64,000 bases of DNA from Thalassovita mediterranea. GTDB lineage: Bacteria; Pseudomonadota; Alphaproteobacteria; Caulobacterales; Hyphomonadaceae. Both the position numbers and the translations under genes were made by a program. The notes below the pieces were generated by a model. The model was not told the DNA's origin. It searched no databases and saw only the letters and a program-made list of their open reading frames with translations. The stretch covers positions 1,674,001 through 1,738,000 of the forward strand of contig CP080408.1 of assembly GCA_019448215.1 (NCBI GenBank). Direction: 5' to 3'. Below are positions 1 through 8,277 of this stretch, one piece after another (within the stretch, counting starts at the first letter, position 1; the number at the start of each line of letters is the position of its first letter).

Positions 1-179
1 GGGTCCGCAACGGCGACATCGGCAATGTTCTGGTTGCCGATCACGACATTGGCAGCGGCGCGCGACAGGCGCAGCGGCTTGGTCGTACCGGTCTCGACCG
101 TCATTTGCTGTGCAGCTGCGGTCATGGTTACTGCGCCAGCCATGAGACAGGCGGCGGCGAGCCTGGAAATCAGTTTCAT
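1..179 (-). CDS. Pilus assembly N-terminal-domain protein (partial)
   Basis: Partial gene, cut by the left edge of the window; only the first 59 residues are visible. It starts with ATG at 179, preceded by AGGAG 8 bases upstream. Residues 1-23 form a clear Sec signal peptide (basic MKLISR, hydrophobic core, AAAQQ cleavage region). The next 35 residues (TGTTKPLRLSRAAANVVIGN, then NIADVAV) match the pilus/secretin N-terminal domain pattern also present in CpaC at 2170, where LNKSTVIELDRPVADVVITN occupies the same place. This is probably a periplasmic protein accessory to the pilus secretin. It is transcribed away from pilA, and the 253-bp space between them is the likely control region for both. 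The rest of the protein is unseen, so it could also be a longer secretin-like protein. Confidence 0.72.
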   Translation of the reverse strand, partial: MKLISRLAAACLMAGAVTMTAAAQQMTVETGTTKPLRLSRAAANVVIGNQNIADVAVAD

Positions 180-432
180 TGCAGACGCTCCTATAAGGTA
201 TAGTGTCTTTGGTAAGACTTACCCTGTAGAAGGTTTCACGAAGCCTAACGGGTCTGCGGGGGCGGGTCCGCCTCAAGCGTTCTGAACTTGGTTAACGGCT
301 CTGTTCGAAGTGTTCAGAAATTTCATTGACCGGTTTACGTGATATTTATTTGCACGCTGTAGAAGCATCCATGTTCCGGCAAAAACAAATGCAATTCGGA
401 ACGTCATAAATGCATGATGATGGAGCCTCCAA
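180..432. promoter_or_regulatory. Divergent control region between pilus genes
   Basis: No gene is seen here. It contains a perfect palindrome GGTAAG-A-CTTACC at 211-223, about 32 bp upstream of the minus-strand start, and an inverted repeat TTCTGAAC (280-287) / GTTCAGAA (312-319) separated by 24 bases. Either could be a regulator site for the two divergent genes. The region turns AT-rich from about 316 towards pilA. No convincing sigma-54 or sigma-70 promoter pair could be fixed by eye. Confidence 0.4.
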
Positions 433-591
433 ATGCAAAAGCTTGTACGTTTTTTCAAGAATGAGTCGGGTGCAACCGCTATCGAGTATGGTCTCATTGC
501 TGCCCTGATCGCCGTCGCGATCATCAGCGCTGTTTCCGCCCTCGGCACCAGCACCTCCGACACCTTCAACACGGTCGCCAACGCCCTCTAA
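433..591 (+). CDS. pilA: Flp-type pilin PilA
   Basis: Major subunit of the type IVb Flp/Tad pilus; 52 residues, the normal size for Flp pilins. The short basic leader MQKLVRFFKNESG ends in Gly13, the expected prepilin peptidase cut site. It is followed by ATAIEYGLIAALIAVAI, the diagnostic Flp motif with Glu at +5 and Tyr at +6 of the mature pilin, inside the hydrophobic helix. The C-terminal part (TSTSDTFNTVANAL) is polar and typical. GGAG lies about 8 bases before the ATG. The gene heads the cpa cluster, and a strong hairpin with a T-run follows it, so most transcripts should end there. That fits high pilin expression relative to the assembly genes. Confidence 0.95.
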   Translation: MQKLVRFFKNESGATAIEYGLIAALIAVAIISAVSALGTSTSDTFNTVANAL

Positions 592-636
592 GGCTGGCCC
601 GTGAAGGGACGTCCGGCCTGACCGGACGAACGATAC

Positions 637-666
637 AAGAGCCGCCCGGGCGCCCGGGCGGCTCTT
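637..666 (+). terminator. Rho-independent terminator after pilA
   Basis: A perfect 30-bp palindrome (arms begin AAGAGCCGCCCGGG) followed by TTTT. It lies 45 bp after the pilA stop and before cpaA. A smaller hairpin GTCCGG-N5-CCGGAC precedes it at 611-627. Confidence 0.85.
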
Positions 667-740
667 TTCATTAGCGCGGTGTCAAACTTTACCCGCTAGT
701 TCAGAATGGCAATGCAAGATCCCGACGGGAGCAAACTCTT

Positions 741-1238
741 ATGATCGCTGAGCTTTTTGCCATTCTCTTCCTGTTGCTCTGCGTCTACGCGGCGGTCCGC
801 GATATCGAGACGCTGACCATTTCGAATGGCCTCAACGCAATCATCGCTTTCCTTTTTGTCCCGGCGGTCATCATCTCTGCGCCGGGCTGGGACGTTGCGG
901 GCGAGCACCTGCTTGCAGGCGTCATTGCTTTCGTCGTCTCGGTGCTTCTCTTCACTTTCGGCGTCTTTGGCGGCGGCGATGCAAAGATGATCCCGGGCGT
1001 CATGCTCTGGCTCGGTCCGGAAGCGGCCATGCCATTCGTGACCGCCATGGCCGTCGTCGGCGGTCTACTTGCCGCCACAGTAATCGTCGCGCGAAAACTT
1101 GTCCCGGCTGATGCCGCGCCTGGCTTTGCCCGGGGCACGATGCAGCATGGTGCAGGCGTGCCCTACGGCGTCGCGATCGCAGGCGGCGCTTTCTATGCCA
1201 TCCCTTTCTCCCCGCTGCTGTCAGGACTGGGCGCATAG
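741..1238 (+). CDS. cpaA: Prepilin peptidase CpaA (A24 family)
   Basis: Inner-membrane aspartic protease that removes the leader from the Flp pilin; 165 residues. The two catalytic aspartates are visible: Asp21 in AAVRDIETLTISN and Asp80 in the GGGDAK motif, both at membrane borders. About four to five hydrophobic segments are present (residues 3-19, 33-47, 55-75, 95-116, 143-160). It is a minimal peptidase without the N-terminal methyltransferase domain of PilD, as is usual for Tad loci. It sits between pilA and cpaB, as in Caulobacter. Distant readthrough from pilA or its own promoter must drive it, because a terminator precedes it. Confidence 0.93.
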   Translation: MIAELFAILFLLLCVYAAVRDIETLTISNGLNAIIAFLFVPAVIISAPGWDVAGEHLLAGVIAFVVSVLLFTFGVFGGGDAKMIPGVMLWLGPEAAMPFVTAMAVVGGLLAATVIVARKLVPADAAPGFARGTMQHGAGVPYGVAIAGGAFYAIPFSPLLSGLGA

Positions 1239-1251
1239 CGATTTCGGCAAG

Positions 1252-1266
1252 TTAACTATGCCTTAG
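1252..1266 (+). promoter_or_regulatory. CtrA-like half-conserved box upstream of cpaB
   Basis: TTAACTATGCCTTAG matches TTAA-N7-TTAA with one mismatch in the last base, 71 bp before the cpaB start. CtrA controls pilus genes in Caulobacter. The assignment here is inference, and a one-mismatch site may occur by chance. Confidence 0.35.
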
Positions 1267-1336
1267 TCTGTGGATGCAAAATTGTCGGATGAGGGGCTCC
1301 GGTTCGCGGGGCTGGTTCGAGCCGGAAAGGTATCCG

Positions 1337-2170
1337 ATGTCTCCCATTCGTCTGATCATCCTGATCGTCGCCGCCATTGCTGCGATCGGCGCTGCCTTTC
1401 TCGTACGCGGCATGTCCAGCGCGCCGGTCCAGCAGGTCCAGATGGAGCCGCAGGTTATCGAGCGCGAAGTTGAGGTCTCGTCCACCAAGGTTCTTGTCGC
1501 CCGCAGCAGCATGCGCACCGGCGCCCTGCTCACCCCTGATGATTTCCGCTGGGCCGACTGGCCAGAGCGCGCCCTCAACTCGGCCTATTTCATTCAGGAA
1601 CAGTCTCCTGACGCGGTTGAAGAGCTGTCCGGCAGCGTCGTGAAAACCCCGCTTCTCGAAGGCGAGCCAATTGTCGACCAAAAAATCGTCAAGAAGGGCG
1701 AGACCGGTTTCATGGCCGCGCTCCTGGCACCTGGCATGCGCGCCATTGCGGTCGAGATTTCACCAGAGTCCGCGTCTGCCGGCTTCATCCTTCCGGATGA
1801 CCGCGTCGACGTGATCCTGACCTATGACGTCGAAGTGATGAGCGACCGCGGCATGAGCGACACCACGCTCACCAAGACGGTGATCCGCAATGCCCGCGTC
1901 CTCGCCATCGACCAGATGTTCGGTGAGATGGACGGCGTCCCGACGCTGACCGGCTCGACCGCAACGCTTGAGCTTGAGCCACGTCAGGCAGAGCTGCTCG
2001 CACATTCCAGCCGCCTCGGCTCCATCGCGCTGTCTCTGCGCAGTGTTGCCGATGCTGATGAAAACCAGGGCGTTCCGGTTGCCAATACGAGCCTTCTCGA
2101 CGGCGACAGCGGGGCAGGGGGCAGCGGTGTGCGTGTCTTCAAGAACGGTAATGTGAGCGGGGGAAGCTGA
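1337..2170 (+). CDS. cpaB: Flp pilus assembly protein CpaB/RcpC
   Basis: Periplasmic, membrane-anchored pilus assembly protein thought to support the secretin. The ATG at 1337 is chosen because GGAAAGG lies 6 bases upstream and because it puts the hydrophobic anchor (PIRLIILIVAAIAAIGAAFL) at the very N-terminus. An in-frame ATG at 1274 would add 21 unlikely residues. The product is 277 residues. A SAF-type domain starts near residue 50 (STKVLVARSSMRTGALLTPD), followed by the RcpC/CpaB domain (GMRAIAVEISPESASAGFIL, then PDDRVDVILTYDV). The tail is Gly/Ser-rich. Its stop overlaps the cpaC start by one base (TGATG), which indicates translational coupling. Confidence 0.93.
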   Translation: MSPIRLIILIVAAIAAIGAAFLVRGMSSAPVQQVQMEPQVIEREVEVSSTKVLVARSSMRTGALLTPDDFRWADWPERALNSAYFIQEQSPDAVEELSGSVVKTPLLEGEPIVDQKIVKKGETGFMAALLAPGMRAIAVEISPESASAGFILPDDRVDVILTYDVEVMSDRGMSDTTLTKTVIRNARVLAIDQMFGEMDGVPTLTGSTATLELEPRQAELLAHSSRLGSIALSLRSVADADENQGVPVANTSLLDGDSGAGGSGVRVFKNGNVSGGS

Positions 2171-3639
2171 TGAGCGCGATCTTGCGCAGCCTTGGAGCGG
2201 TGTGTTCGCTAGCGCTCCTTACTGCTCCGGTCCCGGCCGGAGCACAGGGTATTTCTGGCGTCTCCATCATGGAGCCGGGCGAGACCAGCGTTTCGCAGAC
2301 GATCCGCCTTGGCCTGAACAAATCCACGGTGATCGAGCTCGACCGCCCGGTCGCCGATGTCGTCATCACCAACCCATCCATCGCTGACGCTGTTGTCCAG
2401 ACGGCCCAGCGCCTGATTTTCCGCGGCGTTGAAGTCGGCGAAACCAACGCCTTCCTGTTCGACCGTCACGGCCGTCCGATCCTCAACCTCGAAATCGTCG
2501 TGAATGCCGATACCGCCGCGCTGGAGCGACTGGTTGAGCGCTACGTGCCCGGCGCACGCGTCGCAATCGAGAGCATCGGCGGCAACATGGTCGTCAGCGG
2601 CAATGTCGACAGCGTCCTTCAGTCCGACCAGGTCATGCGCCTCATCAAGGCCTATTCCGGCGATGAGGAGTTTGAGCCCGTCAACATGCTGAGCGTCGCC
2701 GCCAAGGATCAGGTGATGCTCGAAGTGCGCATCGTCGAGATGCAGCGCTCGGTCGTCAAACAGCTCGGCATCGATATTGCCGGCAGCTCCATTGGCAGCC
2801 TTGAAGACGTCATCAATTTCGATATCGCATCTGCAACAGGCCTCGCCGTGCAGGGCGCCTCCCTCGGCGGTCTCAACTTCAATCCGCGCTATTCCACCTT
2901 CGACGCAAATGGCCGTGAGACGACCATCGGCGCAGGGATCGACGCGCTCGAGCGTATCGGCATCGTACGCACGCTGGCTGAACCGAACATCTCTGCCATC
3001 TCCGGCGAGAGCGCGAAGTTCCTTGCGGGCGGTGAGTTCCCGGTCCCGGTCGGCCAGGACGACAATGGCCGCGTCACGATCGAGTTCAAGCCATATGGTG
3101 TGGGCCTCGCCTTCACCCCGGTCGTCCTTTCCGAAGGCCGTATCTCGCTCAAGGTTTCGACCGAGGTTTCCGAGCTGACCAATCAGGGCGCGTTCCAGGG
3201 CCAGTCGGTCGCTGGCGTCGATGGCGACGGCAATGTCGTTACCACCGAAGCGCTGACCATTCCGGCCCTCACGGTTCGCCGCGCCGAAAGCACGGTCGAA
3301 CTGCCTAGCGGTGGCTCGATGATGCTTGCTGGCCTGATCCAGAGCCGGTCTCGCCAGTCGCTCGACCAGCTTCCCGGCCTCAAGCGCCTGCCAATTCTAG
3401 GCGCGCTCTTCCAGTCGCGTGACTTCCTCAACGAGGAAACCGAGCTTGTCGTGATCATCACGCCATACCTGATCGACCCGACAAACAAGGGCAATCTGCG
3501 TACGCCTGCTGATGGCTATGTGAACGCCACCGACGCCCAGTCGGTCTTCTTCGGCGCGCTGAACGCTGTCTATGCCCGCGATGGCCAAGGCCTCAGCCGC
3601 GAAAACTACAACGCGCCTGTCGGCTTCATAGAGGAATAG
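2170..3639 (+). CDS. cpaC: Outer-membrane secretin CpaC/RcpA
   Basis: Secretin forming the outer-membrane channel of the Tad pilus; 489 residues. It has a signal peptide (residues 1-25, ending PAGAQ) and a pilus N-terminal domain (about 45-115, including GLNKSTVIELDRPVADVV). A BON-like segment follows (about 120-170). The secretin domain runs from about 250 to 440 with the conserved segments LAEPNISAISGESAKFLAGG, VELPSGGSMMLAGLIQ, and LPGLKRLPILGALFQS, ending VVIITPYLI. The C-terminal tail (about 450-489) is short. It begins on the last base of cpaB. Its pilotin or partner is probably the lipoprotein CpaD encoded next. Confidence 0.95.
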   Translation: MSAILRSLGAVCSLALLTAPVPAGAQGISGVSIMEPGETSVSQTIRLGLNKSTVIELDRPVADVVITNPSIADAVVQTAQRLIFRGVEVGETNAFLFDRHGRPILNLEIVVNADTAALERLVERYVPGARVAIESIGGNMVVSGNVDSVLQSDQVMRLIKAYSGDEEFEPVNMLSVAAKDQVMLEVRIVEMQRSVVKQLGIDIAGSSIGSLEDVINFDIASATGLAVQGASLGGLNFNPRYSTFDANGRETTIGAGIDALERIGIVRTLAEPNISAISGESAKFLAGGEFPVPVGQDDNGRVTIEFKPYGVGLAFTPVVLSEGRISLKVSTEVSELTNQGAFQGQSVAGVDGDGNVVTTEALTIPALTVRRAESTVELPSGGSMMLAGLIQSRSRQSLDQLPGLKRLPILGALFQSRDFLNEETELVVIITPYLIDPTNKGNLRTPADGYVNATDAQSVFFGALNAVYARDGQGLSRENYNAPVGFIEE

Positions 3640-3650
3640 GAGAGCTTCCG

Positions 3651-4355
3651 ATGCATCATCTCAAGACCTCTGGCCTGATCAGCGCCCTTGCAGCCGCCGC
3701 CATGCTCGGCGCCTGCGCGACCAGCCCCAACAATCTCGTGCCTGCGGATTATCAGACGGGCACCACGCTCGACCGCAACCAGATCGGCGTCGGCGAAACC
3801 AGCCAGCGCCTCGAACTTGCCATCGACAGCCGCAGCTCATGGCTGCGCGCCGGACAGGAAGACCGCGTTCGTTCCTTCGTCTCCGAATATCGTCGCAATG
3901 GACATGGCCTGCTGATCGTCGCTGTGCCATCGGCATATGGCGCTGACCCTTATGCTGTCGCCGCTGTTTCAGAGGCCCGCGAAATCGCCTGGGCTGGCGG
4001 CGTGGCGCTCGATGATGTCCGTGCCCGCGCCTATGATGCAGGCGGGCGGCGCGATGCTCCGCTCATCATGACCTATCAGTCCTATGTCGCCATCGCGCCA
4101 TACTGCCCTGAGAAGTCGCAAGTCAGCTTTTCCGACATCCGCAGCAATAACGACATGCCAGCCCTCGGTTGCTCCATCCGCGTCAATCAGGCGGCGATGA
4201 TTGCTGACCCATCCGACCTTCTCGGCAATCGCCCGCTGGACGAAGGGGATGTTCTGCGTCGCCAGGCGCAGCTGGAACTCTTCCGTGAAGGCCAGCCGAC
4301 CGGGGCAGAGCGCGGCGAGGCTGAAACAAGCGCTGTTTCGACAGCAGTGAACTGA
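3651..4355 (+). CDS. cpaD: Pilus lipoprotein CpaD
   Basis: Outer-membrane lipoprotein of the Tad secretion complex; 234 residues. The signal peptide ends in the lipobox LGAC, placing the lipidated Cys at residue 22. The body contains the CpaD family pattern: repeated Arg/Gly stretches around SFVSEYRRNGHGLLIVAVPS and a conserved region around PALGCSIRVNQAAMIADPSD, LLGNRPLDEGD. RBS GGAG lies upstream, and there are 11 bp between the cpaC stop and this start. Its position between secretin and TadZ genes is the standard cpa order. Confidence 0.9.
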   Translation: MHHLKTSGLISALAAAAMLGACATSPNNLVPADYQTGTTLDRNQIGVGETSQRLELAIDSRSSWLRAGQEDRVRSFVSEYRRNGHGLLIVAVPSAYGADPYAVAAVSEAREIAWAGGVALDDVRARAYDAGGRRDAPLIMTYQSYVAIAPYCPEKSQVSFSDIRSNNDMPALGCSIRVNQAAMIADPSDLLGNRPLDEGDVLRRQAQLELFREGQPTGAERGEAETSAVSTAVN

Positions 4356-4387
4356 ATTTGAGTGACGATCGAAGGTCCTGAAAGACG

Positions 4388-5731
4388 ATGAGCAGAGAAA
4401 ACGCACTTTTCGATGACGACTTCGACTTCGGCGACGGCGCCGATGACCATAACGATCTTGTCGGTCAGCTGACCGGCGCGCGTGAGGAAGATGACCTTGG
4501 CCCGCAGGTGAGCATCCCGTCGATGCAGGCTTTCGAAGGCGGCGACCGGGCGATCCCGGCAATCTCCGTTCTGGCCTTCTGCGAAACCAAGCGCGTCTCG
4601 TCCATCATCGACCGGGTCAAGAGCGACCGGCGCATGGCCAATGCGTCCGTCAGCATCATTCCGGGCGGCATTCCGGCTGCGATCGAACACCTGTCCAGCA
4701 ATCAGACGCCTAACCTCCTGATCGTTGAATCCTCTGCGCCCTCCAGCGAGATGATCGCGCAGATCGACCAGCTTGCTGGCCATTGCGAGGAAGGCGTCGA
4801 AGTCATGGTGGTCGGCGCGACCAATGATATCGCGCTTTACCGCCAGCTCGTGGCGCGCGGCGTCAGCGAATATCTCGTCCCACCGATCGAGCCGGTCCAG
4901 ATGGTCCGCTCCATTGGCAACATCTTCACCGACCCGGAATCGCCTTTCGTCGGCAAATCCATCTCGGTGGTCGGCGCCAAGGGCGGTGTCGGCTCCTCGA
5001 CGATCGCGCACAATCTGGCCTGGTCACTGGCAGAGAATGCGCGGGTGAACACCTCGCTCGTCGACCTCGACCTCTCCTTCGGCACGACGTCACTCGACTT
5101 CAACCATGAGACGCCGCAGACCGTGGCCGACGCGCTCTTGGCACCAGACCGCGCCGACGATGCCGTCATCTCGCGCCTGCTTGCCAAGGCGACCGACCGG
5201 CTCTCGCTTTTCACAGCGCCCGCCACCGTCAACCAGCTCATGGACATTGACGCCGCCGCTTATTCGACCGTGATCGAGGGCGTGCGCCGCCTGATGCCTT
5301 ATGTGGTTCTCGACCTGCCGCATGGCTGGTCGCAGTGGATCTACAACACGTTGATCAGCTCAGACGAAGTCATCCTTGTCTGCCAGCCAGACCTCGCGTC
5401 GTTGCGCAACGGCAAGAACATGCTCGACAAGCTCAGAAGCCAGCGCCCGAATGACCGCGCGCCGCGCCTCGTCATCAACATGATGGGCGTACCAAAGCGT
5501 CCTGAGATCCCGGTGAAGGATTTCGCCGCCGCCATCGAGGCAGAGCCCGAAATCGTCCTGCCATTTGACCCGCAGCTGTTCGGCACGGCGTCCAATAAAG
5601 GCCAGATGATCTCAGAGGCAGACCCACAGTCCAAACCGGCTGTCGCCATCGACCAGCTCGCCAGCATGCTGTCGGGCCGAGAGACAGTTCAGCCGGAGAA
5701 GTCCCTGCTCAAGAAACTTCTCGGAAAGTAA
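4388..5731 (+). CDS. cpaE: Pilus localization ATPase CpaE/TadZ
   Basis: MinD/ParA-family protein that localizes the Tad machinery to a cell pole; 447 residues. The N-terminal 40 residues are acidic (DDDFDFGDGADD). A receiver-like domain spans about 57-185, without a clear phospho-acceptor setting. The ATPase domain starts near 190 with the deviant Walker A AKGGVGSSTIAHNLAW, where Ser-Ser replaces the usual Gly-Lys-Thr end. This is typical of CpaE/TadZ and suggests atypical nucleotide handling. Walker A' (SLVDLDLSFG) and a Walker B-like stretch (PYVVLDLPHGW) follow. The C-terminus is basic (SLLKKLLGK). It lies 20 bp upstream of cpaF in the same operon. Confidence 0.93.
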   Translation: MSRENALFDDDFDFGDGADDHNDLVGQLTGAREEDDLGPQVSIPSMQAFEGGDRAIPAISVLAFCETKRVSSIIDRVKSDRRMANASVSIIPGGIPAAIEHLSSNQTPNLLIVESSAPSSEMIAQIDQLAGHCEEGVEVMVVGATNDIALYRQLVARGVSEYLVPPIEPVQMVRSIGNIFTDPESPFVGKSISVVGAKGGVGSSTIAHNLAWSLAENARVNTSLVDLDLSFGTTSLDFNHETPQTVADALLAPDRADDAVISRLLAKATDRLSLFTAPATVNQLMDIDAAAYSTVIEGVRRLMPYVVLDLPHGWSQWIYNTLISSDEVILVCQPDLASLRNGKNMLDKLRSQRPNDRAPRLVINMMGVPKRPEIPVKDFAAAIEAEPEIVLPFDPQLFGTASNKGQMISEADPQSKPAVAIDQLASMLSGRETVQPEKSLLKKLLGK

Positions 5732-5750
5732 ACGGCGCTAGAACAATTCC

Positions 5751-7235
5751 ATGTCCTTCGGCAAACGCTCAGCAAACGCTCTAAAGCCAGCACCAAATTC
5801 GGCGCCAGCGCCGAAGCCAGCTGCGGCTGCGCCGCCGCCAGCGCAAAAGCCTGCAGGCGCCCCGCCGCCATCTGGCGCGCCCGGTCAGGGCCAGAAGCCG
5901 GTCGCGCTAAAACCGCCGCCGGATATGGCGAAAGAGCGCGTTCACCGCGTCGATACGCGCTCTGAAGAGTATTACTCGACCAAGACGACCATCTTCAACG
6001 CGCTGATCGACACGATCGACCTTGGCCAGCTTGCCCAGCTCGATGCTGAAAGCGCGCGCGAGGAAATCCGCGACATCGTCGTGGAAATCATCAGTATCAA
6101 GAACGTCGTCATGTCGATCTCCGAGCAGGAACACCTGCTCGACGATATCTGTAACGATGTGCTCGGCTATGGTCCGCTGGAGCCGCTTCTGGCCCGCGAT
6201 GACATCGCCGATATAATGGTGAACGGCGCCGACACGACCTATATCGAAGTCAACGGCAAGATCGAGCGCACCAATATCCGCTTCCGCGACAATGCCCAGC
6301 TGATGAACATCTGTCAGCGCATCGTGAGCCAGGTTGGCCGCCGCGTCGATGAAAGCTCACCGATCTGTGACGCGCGTCTCCTTGACGGTTCTCGTGTGAA
6401 CGTCATCGCCCCGCCACTGGCGATTGATGGCCCGACGCTCACCATTCGTAAGTTCAAGAAGGACAAGCTGCGCCTCGCTGACCTTGTGAAGTTCGGCTCG
6501 ATCTCAGAGGCCGGCGCCGAGATTCTCCGCATCATCGGTCACTCGCGCTGTAACATCCTGATCTCCGGCGGTACGGGTTCAGGTAAGACGACGCTTCTCA
6601 ACTGTCTGACCGGCTTCATTGATCCGACAGAGCGCGTCATCACCTGTGAAGACTCTGCCGAACTCCAGCTTCAGCAGCCGCACGTTGTGCGCCTCGAAAC
6701 CCGCCCGCCGAACATTGAAGGCTCTGGCGAGATCTCGATGCGCGACCTCGTGAAGAACTGTCTGCGTATGCGCCCTGAGCGTATCATCGTGGGTGAGGTT
6801 CGCGGGCCCGAAGCGTTCGACCTTCTCCAGGCCATGAACACCGGCCATGACGGCTCCATGGGCACGCTGCACGCCAACACGCCGCGCGAAGCCCTCAGCC
6901 GTGTTGAATCCATGATCACCATGGGTGGCTTCTCGCTGCCTGCGAAAACGATCCGCGAAATGATTGTCGGTTCTATCGACGTCGTCGTGCAGGCGTCCCG
7001 TCTTCGCGACGGCTCGCGCCGCATCATGCAGATCACCGAGGTCATGGGCCTCGAGGGTGATACGATCATCCTTCAGGATATCATGAAGTTCGAGGTCGAG
7101 GGCGAAGACGAGGATGGCCGGGTCAAGGGCCGCCACCGCGGCACCGGCATCGGCCGCCCACGCTTCTGGGAGCGGGCCTCCTACTTCAACATGGAGCGCG
7201 ACCTCGCCAAGGCGATCGATGCGCTGGACACCTGA
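5751..7235 (+). CDS. cpaF: Pilus motor ATPase CpaF/TadA
   Basis: Cytoplasmic hexameric ATPase that powers Flp pilus extension and retraction; 494 residues. Residues 10-57 are a Pro/Ala-rich linker. The N-terminal domain follows (about 70-240). The catalytic domain shows Walker [10 protein letters not shown] (about 273-281), the Asp box CEDSAEL (about 299-305), a Walker B region [16 protein letters not shown], and the His box [18 protein letters not shown]. All key residues expected for a working type II/IV secretion ATPase are present. The stop overlaps the next start (TGATG), coupling it to tadB. The symbol tadA is also used for this protein, but is avoided here because the unrelated tRNA deaminase tadA lies at 42976. 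Confidence 0.96.
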   Translation: MSFGKRSANALKPAPNSAPAPKPAAAAPPPAQKPAGAPPPSGAPGQGQKPVALKPPPDMAKERVHRVDTRSEEYYSTKTTIFNALIDTIDLGQLAQLDAESAREEIRDIVVEIISIKNVVMSISEQEHLLDDICNDVLGYGPLEPLLARDDIADIMVNGADTTYIEVNGKIERTNIRFRDNAQLMNICQRIVSQVGRRVDESSPICDARLLDGSRVNVIAPPLAIDGPTLTIRKFKKDKLRLADLVKFGSISEAGAEILRIIGHSRCNILISGGTGSGKTTLLNCLTGFIDPTERVITCEDSAELQLQQPHVVRLETRPPNIEGSGEISMRDLVKNCLRMRPERIIVGEVRGPEAFDLLQAMNTGHDGSMGTLHANTPREALSRVESMITMGGFSLPAKTIREMIVGSIDVVVQASRLRDGSRRIMQITEVMGLEGDTIILQDIMKFEVEGEDEDGRVKGRHRGTGIGRPRFWERASYFNMERDLAKAIDALDT

Positions 7236-8266
7236 TGCTGGGCGGCGACCTTCTCATCTTTCTCGTTGCAGGCCTCGCTTTCGTGGCGCTGGCCGGTATC
7301 GGCCTTGCGCTTACCGGCGGTGACAATGACAACGCGGCCCGCCGTGCGCGTCAGCTGAAAGAAGGCCGCACGGGCGGCAAGAACAATCAGAAGCAGGACC
7401 CTGCCTCACAGCGCCGCCGCCAGACCCAGCAGATGCTGGACAAACTGCGTGAGCAGGATGAAGCGCGCCGCAAGTCGCTCGTCCCACAGGATATCCAGGG
7501 CAAGCTTCTTCAGGCAGGTCTCACGATAAAGCCGGAAACCTTCTGGGCGCTGTCCGCTGTCCTCGGTGTCGCCCTGGCGCTCGTGACCTTCATCTCTGGC
7601 GCAGAAGGCCCGCCGCCGATTGCGGGTATCGAGATCAAGTCGCGTCCCGCCATGATTATCGCTGCGTCTGTCGCAGGTTTCCTCGGCATTCCGCGCTGGA
7701 TCATCGGTTTTCTGACCAAGCGCCGCTACAAGAAGATGACGGCCCAGTTCGCCGACGCCATCGACATCATCGTGCGCGGTGTGAAGTCCGGCCTGCCGCT
7801 GACCGAATGTCTGCGCATCATCGCCAAGGAAAGCCCGGCTCCGCTTGGCACCGAATTCAAGGCGCTGACCGACAATCTGCAAATGGGCATGACGACAGAG
7901 CGCGCGCTGCAGCAGCTCTACAAACGCGTCCCACTGCCGGAAGTGAACTTCTTCGTCATCGTGCTGACCATCCAGGCCAAGTCCGGCGGTAACCTCTCTG
8001 AAGCGCTCGGCAACCTGTCCAAGGTGATCCGTGAGCGCAAGATGATGCGCGAAAAGATCAAGGCGATGTCGTCTGAAGCGAAGGCGTCCGCAGGCATTAT
8101 CGCCTGTCTTCCCTTCGCCGTCGGCTTCATGGTCTTCATGACGACGCCCAGCTACATCATGGAGCTGTTCATCAAGCCGACCGGTCACACCATCCTGTTC
8201 ATGGGCGTAGGCCTCATGATCACCGGCGTGACCGTGATGCGCAAAATGATCAGCTTCGATATCTAG
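7235..8266 (+). CDS. tadB: Inner-membrane platform protein TadB
   Basis: Polytopic inner-membrane protein of the GspF/T2SSF family that forms the pilus platform with TadC; 343 residues. An N-terminal membrane segment (residues 3-25) is followed by a charged, coiled region (about 30-85). Two more hydrophobic segments come next (about 100-120 and 135-160). The T2SSF domain (about 170-300, including FADAIDIIVRGVKSGLPLTE and IQAKSGGNLSEALGNLSKVI) and a C-terminal hairpin of membrane helices complete the protein. Its start codon overlaps the cpaF stop by one base. Confidence 0.93.
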   Translation: MLGGDLLIFLVAGLAFVALAGIGLALTGGDNDNAARRARQLKEGRTGGKNNQKQDPASQRRRQTQQMLDKLREQDEARRKSLVPQDIQGKLLQAGLTIKPETFWALSAVLGVALALVTFISGAEGPPPIAGIEIKSRPAMIIAASVAGFLGIPRWIIGFLTKRRYKKMTAQFADAIDIIVRGVKSGLPLTECLRIIAKESPAPLGTEFKALTDNLQMGMTTERALQQLYKRVPLPEVNFFVIVLTIQAKSGGNLSEALGNLSKVIRERKMMREKIKAMSSEAKASAGIIACLPFAVGFMVFMTTPSYIMELFIKPTGHTILFMGVGLMITGVTVMRKMISFDI

Positions 8267-8277
8267 GGGAGGGGCGC

